From: Oopsacas minuta
Taxonomy: Eukaryota; Porifera; Hexactinellida; Lyssacinosida; Leucopsacidae
Length of the DNA stretch: 64,000 nucleotides
Direction of reading: 5' to 3'
Assembly (NCBI GenBank): GCA_024704765.1
Contig: JAKMXF010000122.1
Location: 329,356 to 393,355, forward strand
In this document: positions 47,275 through 58,374 of the stretch, piece after piece
How the letters are laid out: every line of letters starts with the position of its first letter
Position numbering within the stretch: the first letter of the stretch is position 1
Notes under the pieces: generated by a model
Seen by the model: only the letters and a program-made list of their open reading frames with translations
The model's database searches: none
Told to the model about the DNA's origin: nothing
Position numbers and translations under genes: made by a program

Positions 47275-48313
47275 ATTAATTTATATGGCCTTAGGTGTAA
47301 AATTTTATGTATTTATGTAGAAAAAATTGAGATTGTATTAGACTACATGTACGAAGATCACAGAATGAGAATATGTGTATAATGATGAAAGAGAATATAT
47401 TTCACAGTTAGAGCTAAGATTATGTGCATAAAGTTCAGAAAGTTGAAATAGTGTGTATACCCAAATTGTGAGTCTGTAACCACAGGAATTTTGTACAAAA
47501 TGAGAACACGAATCAATACACCTGTGATAAGTGCAATTCAGTATACATACGTATATGGAAAACGTTGATATAGGGTGTGTAAACACTACATGTTGGTCTA
47601 CAACAACTGCAATTATGTACGAATAGAGTATAGTGAATTAATACACCTGTTAGGGGTAAAATTCGGTGTAAATATGAGGAGAAAGTTGTGATAGTATGAT
47701 TTCACTACTTGTACGTGGATCAAGCAATATAAATATTTGCATATTGATTGAAGTGAATCTATACACCTTGTTGGAGGTGAAATTCAGTCTATTTATGTTG
47801 AATGTTGAAATTGTGTGTATACACAAAATGTAGTTCTGCAACTACTGGAATTTTGTACAAAATGTAGATATAGAGTGAATTCAGCCGTTGGAGGTGAAAT
47901 TCAAAGTGAATATGGGGTGAAAGTTGGGATATCATGAGTAGACTACATATTCGTAGTTCGACCAATGATTGTTTGATCCAAGTACCTGTGGTAAAATATT
48001 ACTATCTCAACAATGTCCCAAATATACACGAATACTCACCTCTGACAGGTGTATTGAATCCTTTCCAGCATTTTGTAAATATTTACAACAGTTGACCCAC
48101 GGAGATATAGTGTACTCATAATATCACAACTGAATCTACATATATACACTGAATTTCACCTCTAACAGGTGTATTGATTCTATTCCATCATTAAGGACTT
48201 ATTGACATTGGTGGACCCACGTAGATGTAGTGTACTCATTTGTCAATAATTTCAGTGGTTGCAGACCTACATTGTGTACATAAATACTATTTCAACATTC
48301 TGAACACATATAC
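47275..48313. repeat. 120-bp satellite, segment 5, with orientation switch
   Basis: Units read in the same direction as segments 1-4 up to about 47970. From about 48000 they read as the reverse complement (CACCTCTGACAGGTGTATTG, ACCCACGTAGATGTAGTG). Confidence 0.85.
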
Positions 48314-48317
48314 GCTG

Positions 48318-49343
48318 AAACATAAGAAAGTGAATAGAATGCAGGTGCATCGAACCATAAAAGGATACAAGGAGTTTAGTTTCATAACAGACAAGGCTAG
48401 TTCAGGCAGATCACCCAGCGATAGATCCATCCGACTCCGGAAGGCAGAAGAAGTCAAGTTGCGCGAAATCCCAGACTCTTTATGCGAAATTGGGCAAGGA
48501 ATTGGACTTTCATCGTAAATCGTTTAGAAACTCGTACATCAGGATTTTGGACAGCAATCAGTCAAAAGAAGGAAGGCACATGATCTGACACCATTAATTC
48601 ATCAAAAGAGACTTGAAAGATGCAAGGGCTCCTCCGGCGGCTCGCAACCCAATATTTTGATAATATTCTTTCTTCCGATGAATGGCTCTTCACTGCAGAG
48701 GCAGCCACAAACCCTAAAATTACATGAATTTATCTACTATCGCTAAAGACATGCCTGAAGAGATTAAATTTGTTGATCGGCTTCAGAAACCTCAATCTCT
48801 TATGGTTTGGGGAGAGGTGACGACCAATTCGAGGAGAAATCTGATTTTTATACCGAAAGGAGCAAAGATATACTCAGAAGCGTACAGGAAGCTAATATTT
48901 GAGGCGGAATTCAAAGATGCAGGTCGTCGGCTATTACAAACCAGGAATGGATATTCCAACAGTCCTGGCTCAGGGGACAAAATATAAAGTTTTTGTCAAA
49001 GGGAAATGGCCACCTTCAAGCCGGGTTATCGTCCGCTGGATTATTCTGTGTGGGGTTATTGAGAGAAGTAGCCCTGTGCTAAACCCTATAAATTTTGGAC
49101 TCCCTACTGAACACATTGAGCAGATAATGAAATAACATGCCACTAGAAGACCTGCAAGCCGCAGTCGAAAAAATTTAGAACACGTATACATTCCATAATT
49201 AAGACTAAGGGTGGCTATTTGAAAATATTTTGTAGAATGATTCGGTACCATAATTAATAATCAAGAGAATTTGAACGATATCTATTGTATGGTTTCGGAG
49301 TTACTCCCAAATTCGAATGTGACAGAACTTTATTGTCATCCTG
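48318..49343 (+). pseudogene. DD37D (maT-like) element, 5'-truncated
   Basis: Only the right end is visible: AGAACTTTATTGTCATCCTG ending 49343, similar to the end of the 44277-45583 element. The left end is absent; the 120-bp satellite runs up to about 48313. Coding pieces on the plus strand are SDRSIRLRKAEEVKLREI (about 48420), KFVDRLQKPQSLMVWGEV (about 48768), NLIFIPKGAKIYSEAYRKLI (about 48838) and FVKGKWPPSS (about 48990). A decayed DYRPLDYSVWGYIE-like region and MPLEDLQAAVEKI (about 49137) follow. Frameshifts and stops are frequent. The second catalytic Asp is lost. Confidence 0.7.
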
Positions 49344-49359
49344 AATATAGGATTTTTAT

Positions 49360-50311
49360 AAATTTCATATCGTATCACATATTTACAGTGACCTCAACAA
49401 ACATTAAGTACTTTCATACAATATCACCTGTTATCACATATTTACAGTGATTCCAGAATTTTCAACTATATTGAATCAATATCACCTGATATTACATGTT
49501 TCACAGGGATTCCAACATGTAACAAGGTATGAATTCAATTTATCTTGTTGGCACATATCTTGCGTTTTTGACATGTGACAAGTGTTTTCATTTAATTTCA
49601 CTTGATGTCACCTATTCAAATTGATTCTAACATGAAAAATTTTTCATTCAAATAGATCTGTTAGTACAAATATACCGTAATTCGCCATGTTACATGTTTC
49701 TCTTTCAATTTCACTTGTTAACTTATATTCACAGCGAATCCAACATATAAAAAGTTTTTCATTCAATTCCACCTGTCACACATGTTGGACCCCTGCTAAT
49801 ATGCGATAATAAGTGAAATTGGATGAGAAAATCGGTTACATGTCAGAACTACTCTGAATATCTGATCATAGTTAGAATTGAATGAAAAACCTTCATAAAT
49901 GTCGTAACCACTGTCATTATGTGATAATGGTGGAATTGAATGAGAACCCAATTTTCCTGTTGGAATCATTGTGAATACGTCATAACAGGTGAATTTAAAT
50001 GAAAACACTTGTTACATGTCAGAACCACCGTGAATCAGTGATCTCGTTTAGAATTTAATGAAGAAATTGCATTGATGTTGTAATCACTGCGAATATTTGA
50101 TTTCAGTTTGAATTTAATTAAAACCTTGTTACATATTCGAATCACTGTGATTTTTTGATAACAGGTTGAAATTGAATGAAATAACTTCCTACATCTTGGA
50201 CTCGCTGGAAATATGACATATCAGACGAAATTGAATGAGAAACTTATTAAATGTTGGGATAGCTGTGAATATGTTGTATTAACAGGTGAAATTGAATGAC
50301 AATACTTTATA
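49360..50311. repeat. 60-bp satellite, with orientation switch near 49.79 kb
   Basis: The same family as 7416-8690: TTTACAGTGATTCCA, ACATGTAACAAG and TCAATTTCACCTGTTATCAC recur about every 60 bp. From about 49790 the units are reverse-complemented (AAATTGAATGAAAA, TTACATGTCAGAACCACCGT). Confidence 0.85.
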
Positions 50312-50313
50312 TA

Positions 50314-51614
50314 CAGGGTTAGGCATAAGTTCTGAAACAAGTTTAAACTAATATATTTCTTATTTTACCATAATAGTAGTTGAAATTCGTAATGAATTAG
50401 TGAACATACATACTAAGGATACGAAATTAATCTAGCTCTTCGAATGTATTGCCCTTTGCTGCGATACATAGACTCAATCGCTTATAGAAACTATCGACAG
50501 CAGCACGTAACACGTCCTCACTGATTTAATCCCACTCTCTTCTCAAGGAAGACTTCAGACTTTCGACATTCTTGTGAGGCTTTGCACATACCCTGGACTC
50601 TAAGATGGACCATATACAGAAATCCATAGGGTTTAGATCTGGAGAAGAGGCTGGTCATTCTTCAGTTGATATAAATTCCGGTACATTGAGTTTCAACCAC
50701 TCAGATGTCATTTTGGCTTTGTGGGAGGGAGCGGAATCTTGCTGGAACACCCAATGCGTGCCATTGAAGTGCTCACAAGGCCAAGGCTTCAATGCGTTCT
50801 CTAAAATGCTCTCTACATACACCTCTTTGTTAATTTTCACCCCTTTGTCAATGAACACCAGAGGTGTCCGACCATCAGAGGTAATAGCTCCCCAAACCAT
50901 GACCGATGCAGGTTTTTGAGTTCTTTTGCTTGTGCGTATTGATGACGATATAGACTTTTGATCTGGAGCAAGAATTCGACTGTTTTGGCGATTATATGCC
51001 ATTTCTACGGTAAAAATCTTCTCATCGGAGAAGACAATACTCTGGTGCGTGCCACCAGTGAACCTTTTTCTCAGAATCAGACATTTTTCATACCTACGCC
51101 TCTTATTCACCTCAGAAAGTACTGTACCTCTCGAAATTTGTAGCATTTCAAGCCTAAATCCTCTTTTACTATCCTCCCCATACTTCTGGTTGAAATATTG
51201 AAGTCTTTGCCATGCCTTGGATGCTTCTGACAGGATTCTTCCTGACCTTCTCCCGGACGAGCTTCCTAACAGCAGGAATACGAACAGAACGAGGTATACC
51301 TTTTCTGAACCTGTCCTGGGTACTGCCAGTCTCTTTGTAACGTTTGATTGGTATAGTAGACTATCCATCTGTTTATGGACAGTATTTTTGATATTACCGA
51401 TGCTGACTTGCCTTCATTATGATACAAGATTTTCAATGACCATTTTGCTTCTTTGTCTATAAATCAAAAAAATTTTTCTAGTAGGACTCAATACTCTAAA
51501 TATAGTTTAAAAAGATATTGAAGATAATATATGATAAATAAATATTCACCTAAAACCATTCGTAGAACCCATAGCTTAATTCAAATTTTGTTTCATAACT
51601 TATGCCTAACCCTG
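50314..51614 (-). mobile_element. DD37D (maT-like) transposon, complete ends
   Basis: The ends CAGGGTTAGGCATAAGTTCTGAAAC at 50314 and its near-perfect complement ending 51614 are flanked by TA (50312-50313 and 51615-51616). Length is 1301 bp. It is inserted into the 60-bp satellite, which resumes at 51617. Confidence 0.93.
50427..51441 (-). pseudogene. DD37D (maT-like) transposase, nearly intact
   Basis: ATG near 51441, then an HTH region interrupted by stops and shifts until about 51368. From there 237 codons are open: WQRLQYFNQKYGEDSKRGF, the first Asp in IVFSDEKIFTVEMAYNRQN (about 51035), PASVMVWGAITSDGRTPLVF and the second Asp in WVFQQDSAPSHKAKM (about 50740). A single TGG-to-TGA change (50652-50654) precedes the last Asp in SSPDLNPMDFCIW (about 50630). 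Thirty-seven residues separate the last two Asp residues. The tail AAVDSFYKRLSLCIAAKGNT ends at the stop 50427-50429. It is the best-preserved Tc1/mariner gene here. Confidence 0.9.
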
Positions 51615-51616
51615 TA

Positions 51617-51730
51617 AGTTGTAATCTGTGACTATGTGATAGCATGTGAGATTGATTGAGAGAACAAGTTTCATGTTGGAATCATAGTGAAAATATGAGA
51701 AAGCTGAAATTCAATGAACTGTACTTATGT
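51617..51730 (-). repeat. 60-bp satellite, remainder after the DD37D insertion
   Basis: Diverged units (GATAGCATGTGAGATTGATT, GTTTCATGTTGGAATCATAG) continue the reverse-orientation array. Confidence 0.6.
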
Positions 51731-52215
51731 TTCGAAATATTTTGAGCACATGATATTTTGAGTCATCTGTATTTGTGGACTATGGATGTCCTATTAGCCT
51801 AATACTTTGAGTCGTGTTACTGAACAATGAATGTTAGCCTATGGTAATATTTTAAGTCAAATTTATTACATGGCAGGAACTATGCTACTCCAAAAATGAC
51901 GATTCAAATATTACACTCAGTGAGTTACGTTATACAAGTTCGTACATTATTGCACTTGTACGAGTTCAGGAATGACAATAACAGAAAATTAGGAAATCCG
52001 TAAGTGTTTCAATAAAATTGTACCGATATGTGGCTTGATAGCCGATGATGTGATGAAATATCGATCATGCACGTAAAGAATATGTATTTGAGTACTTATT
52101 ACTAACTAGCTAATATCATTTGTAAATGAATTCAATCTAAAACGTATGCACTACAATGCATAAACAAAATCCTAAATGTCAGTAAGGTCCATCTTATCTA
52201 CCATCCTATATGTTA
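51731..52215. other. no gene recognised
   Basis: AT-rich sequence. A few ATTTTGAGTC/TTTGAGTCGT phrases recur at 51760-51860 but form no regular array. Confidence 0.4.
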
Positions 52216-53036
52216 AATAGAGACTATTTAACATTGTTTTCACCGGCACGAAATGAAAAGCAAAATTTGTGAAATTCATCGAAATGTTGTAGGTATAGTT
52301 TGCTGCTCTTATTTGGCTCCAGTGGACCTCATTAACACTAGAGCTCTGACTCTTGCGTCAATCATTAGTCACATATATATCTGATTCTACGATTGCAGAT
52401 GCTACGATTAATTCTACATCTCCGCCCCAAGTAGATTCTAGAATTACTGAGTTTTCATTCATCAGATATTTGAATGGGGTTGTACCTTTCTAGTGGAAAT
52501 ACCATACAAGCTGGGTTGCACCATTACTTGCAATAAATTTCGCAATAATAGAGCGAATGTAAGGCGTTCATCCTGAATACCAGTTATTATTTGTGACAGG
52601 CACCGAAATAGGCATTTCTACCTCCAACGATTGTTTCAGTCTCCCAAGGTTTATAGCTGCATAGTTGTTGTTCGACATAATTGGTAGGTTGATTAGATAC
52701 TGAATTGAAAGGTAAATCAAGTAAATTCCATTTATCTTGTGGCCAGGATTCAGTCACGATAAGTATAATAGGATTGTTATGTAGCTCAGGTGAACGTTTT
52801 GGCCACCATTCATCAATAGTTTCCCACAGCATTGTGTTAAGATATTGGAATGTCTAATGGAAGTAAGAGATGTTAAAGAAACAACTGTTAATGATATATA
52901 CGTTGAAAAAAAATAAACTCACAACTCCATGTAATACTAGATCAGCATATATTTTAGCATCTTCAAAGATGAATCTTGATAATACTCTGTTGACCATTTT
53001 TGCAGTGTGTTCCTAACCTTCAATATCTAGATGTAC
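52216..53036 (-). pseudogene. spliced OTU-peptidase-like gene remnant
   Basis: Exon A (from an acceptor GTTAG near 53014) reads EHTAKMVNRVLSRFIFEDAK and ends HGV at a GTGAGT donor (about 52921). The acceptor TTCCATTAG (about 52857) joins in frame to exon B, TFQYLNTMLWETIDEWWP and onward to a stop at 52590. The exon B end IVGGRNAYFGACHK aligns by eye to the OTU signature IxGDGNCxFRA, with the catalytic Asp and Cys positions changed (to Gly and Ala). Beyond the stop, further minus-strand pieces continue the OTU pattern: YIRSIIAKFIASNGA (about 52565), ESTWGGDVELIVASAIVES (about 52430) and a YLQHFDEFHKF piece near 52275 at the His position. The splice sites look good, but stops after exon B and the lost active-site residues argue for a pseudogene or a catalytically dead homologue. 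The OTU assignment is moderate. Confidence 0.45.
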
Positions 53037-53099
53037 GAGTAAATGTATGAATATATATACATAATATATGAAGGTGTTACATATTATTGAAATATAATA

Positions 53100-53169
53100 C
53101 AGCACACTCCCGATTATCGGGACACCTCGGGGATTTGGCCAAGGTGTCCCAGCAAGCGGGAGTGCGCTG
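53100..53169. mobile_element. 70-bp pogo-type mini-MITE (hairpin)
   Basis: Two arms, CAGCACACTCCCGATTATCG (from 53100) and the complement of CAGCGCACTCCCGCTTGCTG (to 53169), pair with few mismatches around a short loop. TA flanks both ends. CAG...CTG ends and a TA duplication fit pogo/Tigger-derived MITEs. Confidence 0.7.
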
Positions 53170-53223
53170 TACTTAAATAAAAGCTCGATTGAAAATATCA
53201 CTAAAATAGATATTAAGTACTTA

Positions 53224-54513
53224 TTTGGGCGTGCAATAAGTCTTGTGGATCATGTTATATCTCAGGAACTAGTCATATATTATGAGCCCATATAATTAAA
53301 CTCCATATACTAAAAGTTTCAAGCACATTCAATAAAAATTATGATTTTTTGAGAAAATTACGTGTAGTCAATTCATACCTACTGTTCTATTTATGGCTTC
53401 AAAGGAAAATATTTTAACCTCAAATGGCGAGCTTACATAGAGTTTCGTACAATACCCAAGATCCAGTCGTACAGGTCTTCAGCGAGATATAGGAGATATT
53501 GTGCGTGCATTGCCCTTCCAGATCTACTGTAGAGGGATGGGTTGCCCGTTTTAGGTCTGGTGATGCTGATGTCACAAATTTACCTCGATCTGGAGACCGA
53601 TATCTGGCACCACTTCAGAGAATATCGCACTGATTGAAAGTACGGTCATGGAAGACAAGTGCATTACTTTCAATCAGTTGGAACAGAGAAGGGAGATTTC
53701 ATCGGGAGCTATTCATACAATTCTGACGACTGAGCTTGGCTACCGATCGATTTGTGTGAAATGGGTCCAACATAACTCAGTGACAATCAAAGATGGGCAC
53801 GAATGAATATTACCAAGAAACTCTTAGAAACTTATGAGAAATGCGATTCTAGACGCCTAACAGAGATTGTTACTGGTGAAGAGACGTGGGTATAATATTC
53901 AACACCATATAGTCAGTATAAGAAGCGATCATGGGTGAGGGGCGAAGAACAACCGGCGAAAAGAAAACTTAAGATTATGTATACCATCTTCTTCAGTACA
54001 CATGGAATTGTCTTGCAATTACCTTGTGAGAGTGGCAAGGCTGTTACTGCTACTTTCTTTACAGAGCAAGTCCTTCCAAACTTGAGAAAAATATAGAAAA
54101 GCACCGCCCAAAACCAGAACTTGAGAAATGAAGATTTTAATCAATAATGCCAGTTCCCATACAGCCAAGCTTACCAAAGATTTCTTGGATGTAGAAGGGT
54201 TAGAATTACTTCCTCATCCACCATACTCACCAGACCTAGTTCCGTGTGATTTTTGGCTATTCCACAAGCTTAAAATCTACCTTTGAGGCAAAGATTTTAA
54301 CACATTACAAGCACTCGGAACTGGCCTGTACCAGTACTTCATATCCATCCCCGAAGAAGAGTACAGAAATGTGTTTTACAAGTGGGTGGAAAAGTTAAAA
54401 CTTTGTGTATCTGCGGGAGGGGATTATTTGAATACATAATATAGTGTATTAGTGTGTATAGTGTTTGTATCATATTCTATGATATCACCCGCAAGACTTA
54501 TTGAACGCTCTAT
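53224..54513 (+). mobile_element. mariner transposon, DD34D family, copy 2
   Basis: The ends share GCG..CAATAAGTCTTG (left 53224, right 54513), with TA at 53222-53223 and 54514-54515. 1290 bp, same family as 20797-22126 but inverted relative to it. Its right TA directly precedes the CAG end of the hAT element. Confidence 0.86.
53424..54439 (+). pseudogene. mariner transposase (DD34D), decayed
   Basis: The ATG at 53424 starts MASLHRVSYN. It is followed by an HTH part with frame changes (RSGDADVTNLPRSG, about 53556; FNQLEQRREISSGAIHTIL, about 53670). GEETWV (about 53878) lies at the first catalytic region. RGEEQPAKRKLKIMYTIFFS (about 53938) and SGKAVTATFFTEQVLPNL (about 54030) follow. The second catalytic Asp is Asn here (LINNASSHTA, about 54140); the last Asp is in PYSPDLVPCDFWLF (about 54223), 34 residues on. 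The tail WVEKLKLCVSAGGDY runs to the stop near 54439. Inactive by stops and by loss of a catalytic residue. Confidence 0.82.
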
Positions 54514-54515
54514 TA

Positions 54516-56867
54516 CAGTTATTCTCAATCGGAGATCCGCGACCTCGCTTTGGGCCGCAGGTTTATTTGCACGGGCCATCAGAACTCTTTAAAAATGAAT
54601 AGTTTCCCCTTTTTACAAACTACAGTGTACTCAGAAATAATCATATTTTTTGAATATATATAATTGATTTTGTGGATTTGATTAAACGCTCTTCACAATT
54701 AAACACACATTATCTTCCACTTCGGAGTTCTGTCAATTTGTAACAATTGATTCTTGTTACATATTTGAGTGTCTTTCATTATACGAAGTTTTACCTATTC
54801 CTGTTGATAAATAATTTGTTATGTGGTATCCAATCCTTGCAAAGCAAAGCGCGCTCGTACCGATATTCTGCATTAACATTGATCGCATACAAATGTGTTC
54901 TTTTAGTTTCATCACTTATTACAAAGAAAATGGCAACATCCACCACTGCTTCAAGTAAAAGGAAATACCATAAATCGTTATTAAACATGGTTTCACTTCA
55001 ATTATTACTTCTAAAGGAGAAGAAAAACCCCAAAGCGTTTTGTGCGGGATATTTTGTCAATAGAAGCTACGAAGCCGAGTAAAATGAAACGACATCTCAC
55101 ATCTTGTCATCCCGAACATACTAATAATGATAGAGATTTTTTCAATACAAAGCACAAGCAATGAAAAGAATGGGTTTGGATGAAGACGGACAATTTCAAT
55201 CTCAGACAAAGGCTGCAATCGAGCTTCTATATCAAATATGACCTAAGATTGCTCGAACGAAAAAGCCAAATACAATCAGAGAGGAAGTGATTCTTCCTTG
55301 TGCTTATGATATTGTTTGACTGTTAATTGGAGAAGATCATGTAAAGAATGTAAGCTCCCTACCATTGTCGAATAATACACTTCAGAGACGAAATCTGACA
55401 TGTCAAGTAAGCAAGTCATAACAGAATTTTTAAAATACTCCTTTTGGCTTATTCAGCTTACAATTGGATGAGAGTACTGATGTGGAGGATTATGCTCAAC
55501 TTGTGGCCTTTGCTCGTTATTCAAGAGATGGTCATTAATAAGAATAATTTCCCTTTTGCAAATCACGTGAAACAACCACAAAAGCTATAGATGCCTTTGA
55601 AAATGTTCAAGTCATTTTGGAAATGTATGGAATTAAGTGGAGAAATTTATGCGACTTGTGCATAGATGTCGGGCTTTCAATACTTGGTTCTAGATGCGGT
55701 TTTCAAACATTAGATAAGGATAAGTCCCCTGAAGTTACTGGAACATATTGTGTGATTCATAGGCAATGTTGGCTGCAAAGACACTACCTGATATACTATA
55801 AGGCATCTTCGAGAATGTAATTAAAGCAGTATATTGGATTAAAAGTAGAGCACTAAATACCCGGCTATTTCGACAACTTTGTCGAGAAATGGGAGTAGAT
55901 GACGAAGTATTGCTATATCATACTGACGTTCGAGGGCTATCAAAGGAGAAAGTGTTGAAACGTTACTTGACCTGAGAGCAGAAAAATGTGAGTTTTTGAG
56001 TATTATGGGTCAAAATGAGCCCAAAATGTATTCAAGAACCAGAATCTATTTGGGCAGGCGTATTTAGTTGATATCTTCAATTGTTTTAACCAACTCTATC
56101 TCAATCTTCAAGGTCTTGATGCTTCAGTTTTGGAATTGTTTGAGAAGTTCAAAGCTTTCATAATGAAAATGCAACTTTGGTCCTTTAAATTGAAAGATAA
56201 CACAAATTTCATGATTCCCAATCTCCCCGAAATGATCGTGACTTCTGGGCCTGAATTGAATAGCGAGTTCATAAAATCAATGATGAAACATTTAGCAATT
56301 TTGTACGCAGAATTTACTCGCTATTTCCGCAACTATCAACTGAATCATTTTACACACATTAGGGATCCATTTGGAATGAATTTTGGGGATGTATCTGAGA
56401 TATTTCAAGAGGAATTTATTGAGAGTTAAACGACAGTTTAGCAAAGAACAGATATCAAACAATACCCTTAAACGAATTTTTGGGTGTCACCAATTGAGAT
56501 ATATCGCCTTATTTCAGAATCTGCATTATGCACTCTGATCCCATTCCGGACACATATTTATGTGAAAATACTTTTTCTACCTTAATGACTATTAAAACAA
56601 AGAAACGCAATCGTTTACAAGTAGTAGATGATTTGAGATGTGCTACTTCTACTATACAACCAAAAATCTAACAGCTTTTCTGAAAAGCACAAGCAACCTG
56701 ATATTTCAAATTTCCATAATTGTAGAACATTTTCATATATCAATATTTCATGCCAAAATAATGAGTTTGATAATTTAAAGTTATTGAAATTATGTTCAAT
56801 GTGTGAGCGAACTACTTAGCTCCATGGCTGAATGGGGTCTTGGGATTATGAGGCTTGAGAACCACTG
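54516..56867 (+). mobile_element. hAT transposon, ZBED5-like
   Basis: The left end CAGTTATTCTCAATCGG (54516) and the right end complement CAGTGGTTCTCAAGCC (ending 56867) match hAT ends of the CAGTGGTTCTCAA type. An 8-bp duplication is not clear (CTCTATTA against TCCTAGTA), partly because a mariner lies directly at the left junction. Length is 2352 bp. Confidence 0.75.
54930..56671 (+). pseudogene. ZBED5-like hAT transposase, decayed
   Basis: The ATG at 54930 begins MATSTTASSKRKYHKSL, the usual start of BED-finger hAT proteins. Next come a KGEEKPQCVLCG-like finger in a shifted frame and the catalytic-domain text LDESTDVEDYAQLVAFARYS (about 55465), TTTKAIDAFENVQVI (about 55570), GIKWRNLCDLCIDVG, PEVTGTYCVIHRQC and TRLFRQLCREMG (about 55860). 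The open piece at 56118-56429 reads LFEKFKAFIMKMQLWSFKLK, then PNLPEMIVTSG. The C-terminal dimerisation part is recognisable (MTIKTKKRNRLQVVDDLRC, about 56585). Many stops and shifts are present. Vertebrate ZBED5 is a domesticated relative; nothing here suggests domestication. Confidence 0.78.
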
Positions 56868-57169
56868 TCCTAGTATAGGATTAAGTTCAGTAGAATCCTT
56901 GAGGAAGTGAAACAAATACGTATTCGGTACATAAAGGTGAAATTTATTGCGATATATATTTAAATCTTCTTGAAGTGTTGTGAAAAATGTTTAGACGAGG
57001 TACTCTGATATTGTAATGGCTAGAAATAGGATTATAGTTTGATTAATTGACAGCCTCAATTTGATTGCGTGGTGATTTACCTTAAGATTATTGAGATGTT
57101 TGAGGATACATTCTTCCGAATAGCCGTATATATTCTTTTCCAACGAAAATATTCCAAATATATAGATAT

Positions 57170-58374
57170 TTTTAAGTAAATGGGCAATTTGGTGAAAAAA
57201 AGGGATTTACTTTTGGTATTTCATGAACTTGTAGTTGATGAGCTTTCTTCTTCCTAAGTGTTTTCGTTTCGATAAATTCTGGCAGTGACCGTTGTAATTC
57301 TGATATTATATCTGTCCTATCCTATTGAAGTATTTAGAAATTCATAAAACATTCGTATACTCTTTCTCCTGATCACATCTTAAGAGATTAAGACAACAAA
57401 TTTGTCGATTATCTTACTATCCTGCTGTAAGTATTTTCTTATTAAATGCAAGGGAAATTTTCTTAGTTTTGAATGAGGATTTTATTCTTGTCGACTACAA
57501 AAACATGCAATTTTGTTTTTTAAATAACTTTAAATGACCCTGTATATTCTTATTGATCATTTGTGTCTGGTACGCGTTTAGATTTTTCGATGTTATAGAC
57601 CAATATCATCATTCTCAATTAATTCCGATCTATCAATTATTCTCTAAAATATTAGTCGTGAGTCCAAATTATATCAAAATAAAGTGTACCTGTATTGAAC
57701 TACTTTTATCAAATAGATTTTTGCCTTAATTGTTCTTTTTCGATACTCATTCTTGTCATGTCCAAATTCGATTCACGTTAGTTAAGATTATCACTGATCC
57801 TTTCATAGAATTGATTTTGAATATTTCCCTTTACATAAATCTTTCAATTTTTTCCATAATATTAGTTTTCTTTCCTCATCATCTTCCAGAATGTCGATAG
57901 CATTAAATTGGAATTGGTGAGGTTAAGTAAATACTCTGGCTGGACATCCTTCCAAATATTAGCTGGAATACTGTAAAGCTGGTAACTTGCTTTAGTTGTG
58001 TATTTAAAGCGATAATAGCTGACTGCAACTTTGACGGCCATTCCTCTCTGGATTCAATGCACATTATCCCGATCTCAATAAAAGTATGTAATACATAGTT
58101 ACTTTAGCTTGAAAATATAATTATATGCATTCATTATACTTACCTAAGAAATATCTTGTTGTGAGATTCCACAGGTTCATTACTCTGTAGATAAAATTAT
58201 GATGTTTTTCGATTCTGCTTTAAATACAGTTCCTGTTTCATCTAATGCAATTTGTACCAGTGAGAATATCTCCGAAGATTCATCCCTTATCCTTACCGAG
58301 TGCTTTTCAAATCCTTTGATTTCATAGCCTGTACAAATTGATGATCCGGAAATATCAGTGATTAGGATTTCATT
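57170..58374 (-). pseudogene. degraded integrase-like (pol- or Ginger-type) coding pieces
   Basis: Four coding-like minus-strand pieces lie in order. First, from an acceptor TTAG near 58375, is ITDISGSSICTGYEIKGFEK to a stop near 58180 (65 codons). Second is IGIMCIESREEWPSKLQSA with LNTQLKQVTSFTVFQLIFGR (about 58080-57930). This looks like the end of a retroviral-type integrase core (W..L...I.ALNT......SPF.L.FGR pattern). Third is DILEDDEERKLILWKKLKD (about 57895). Fourth is DRTDIISELQRSLPEFIETK, ending PNCPFT (about 57310-57170). No catalytic D,D,E residues, reverse transcriptase or LTRs were found, so the family is uncertain: a Ty3-like retroelement or an integrase-type DNA transposon. The pieces may be exons or products of indels. 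Confidence 0.4.
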
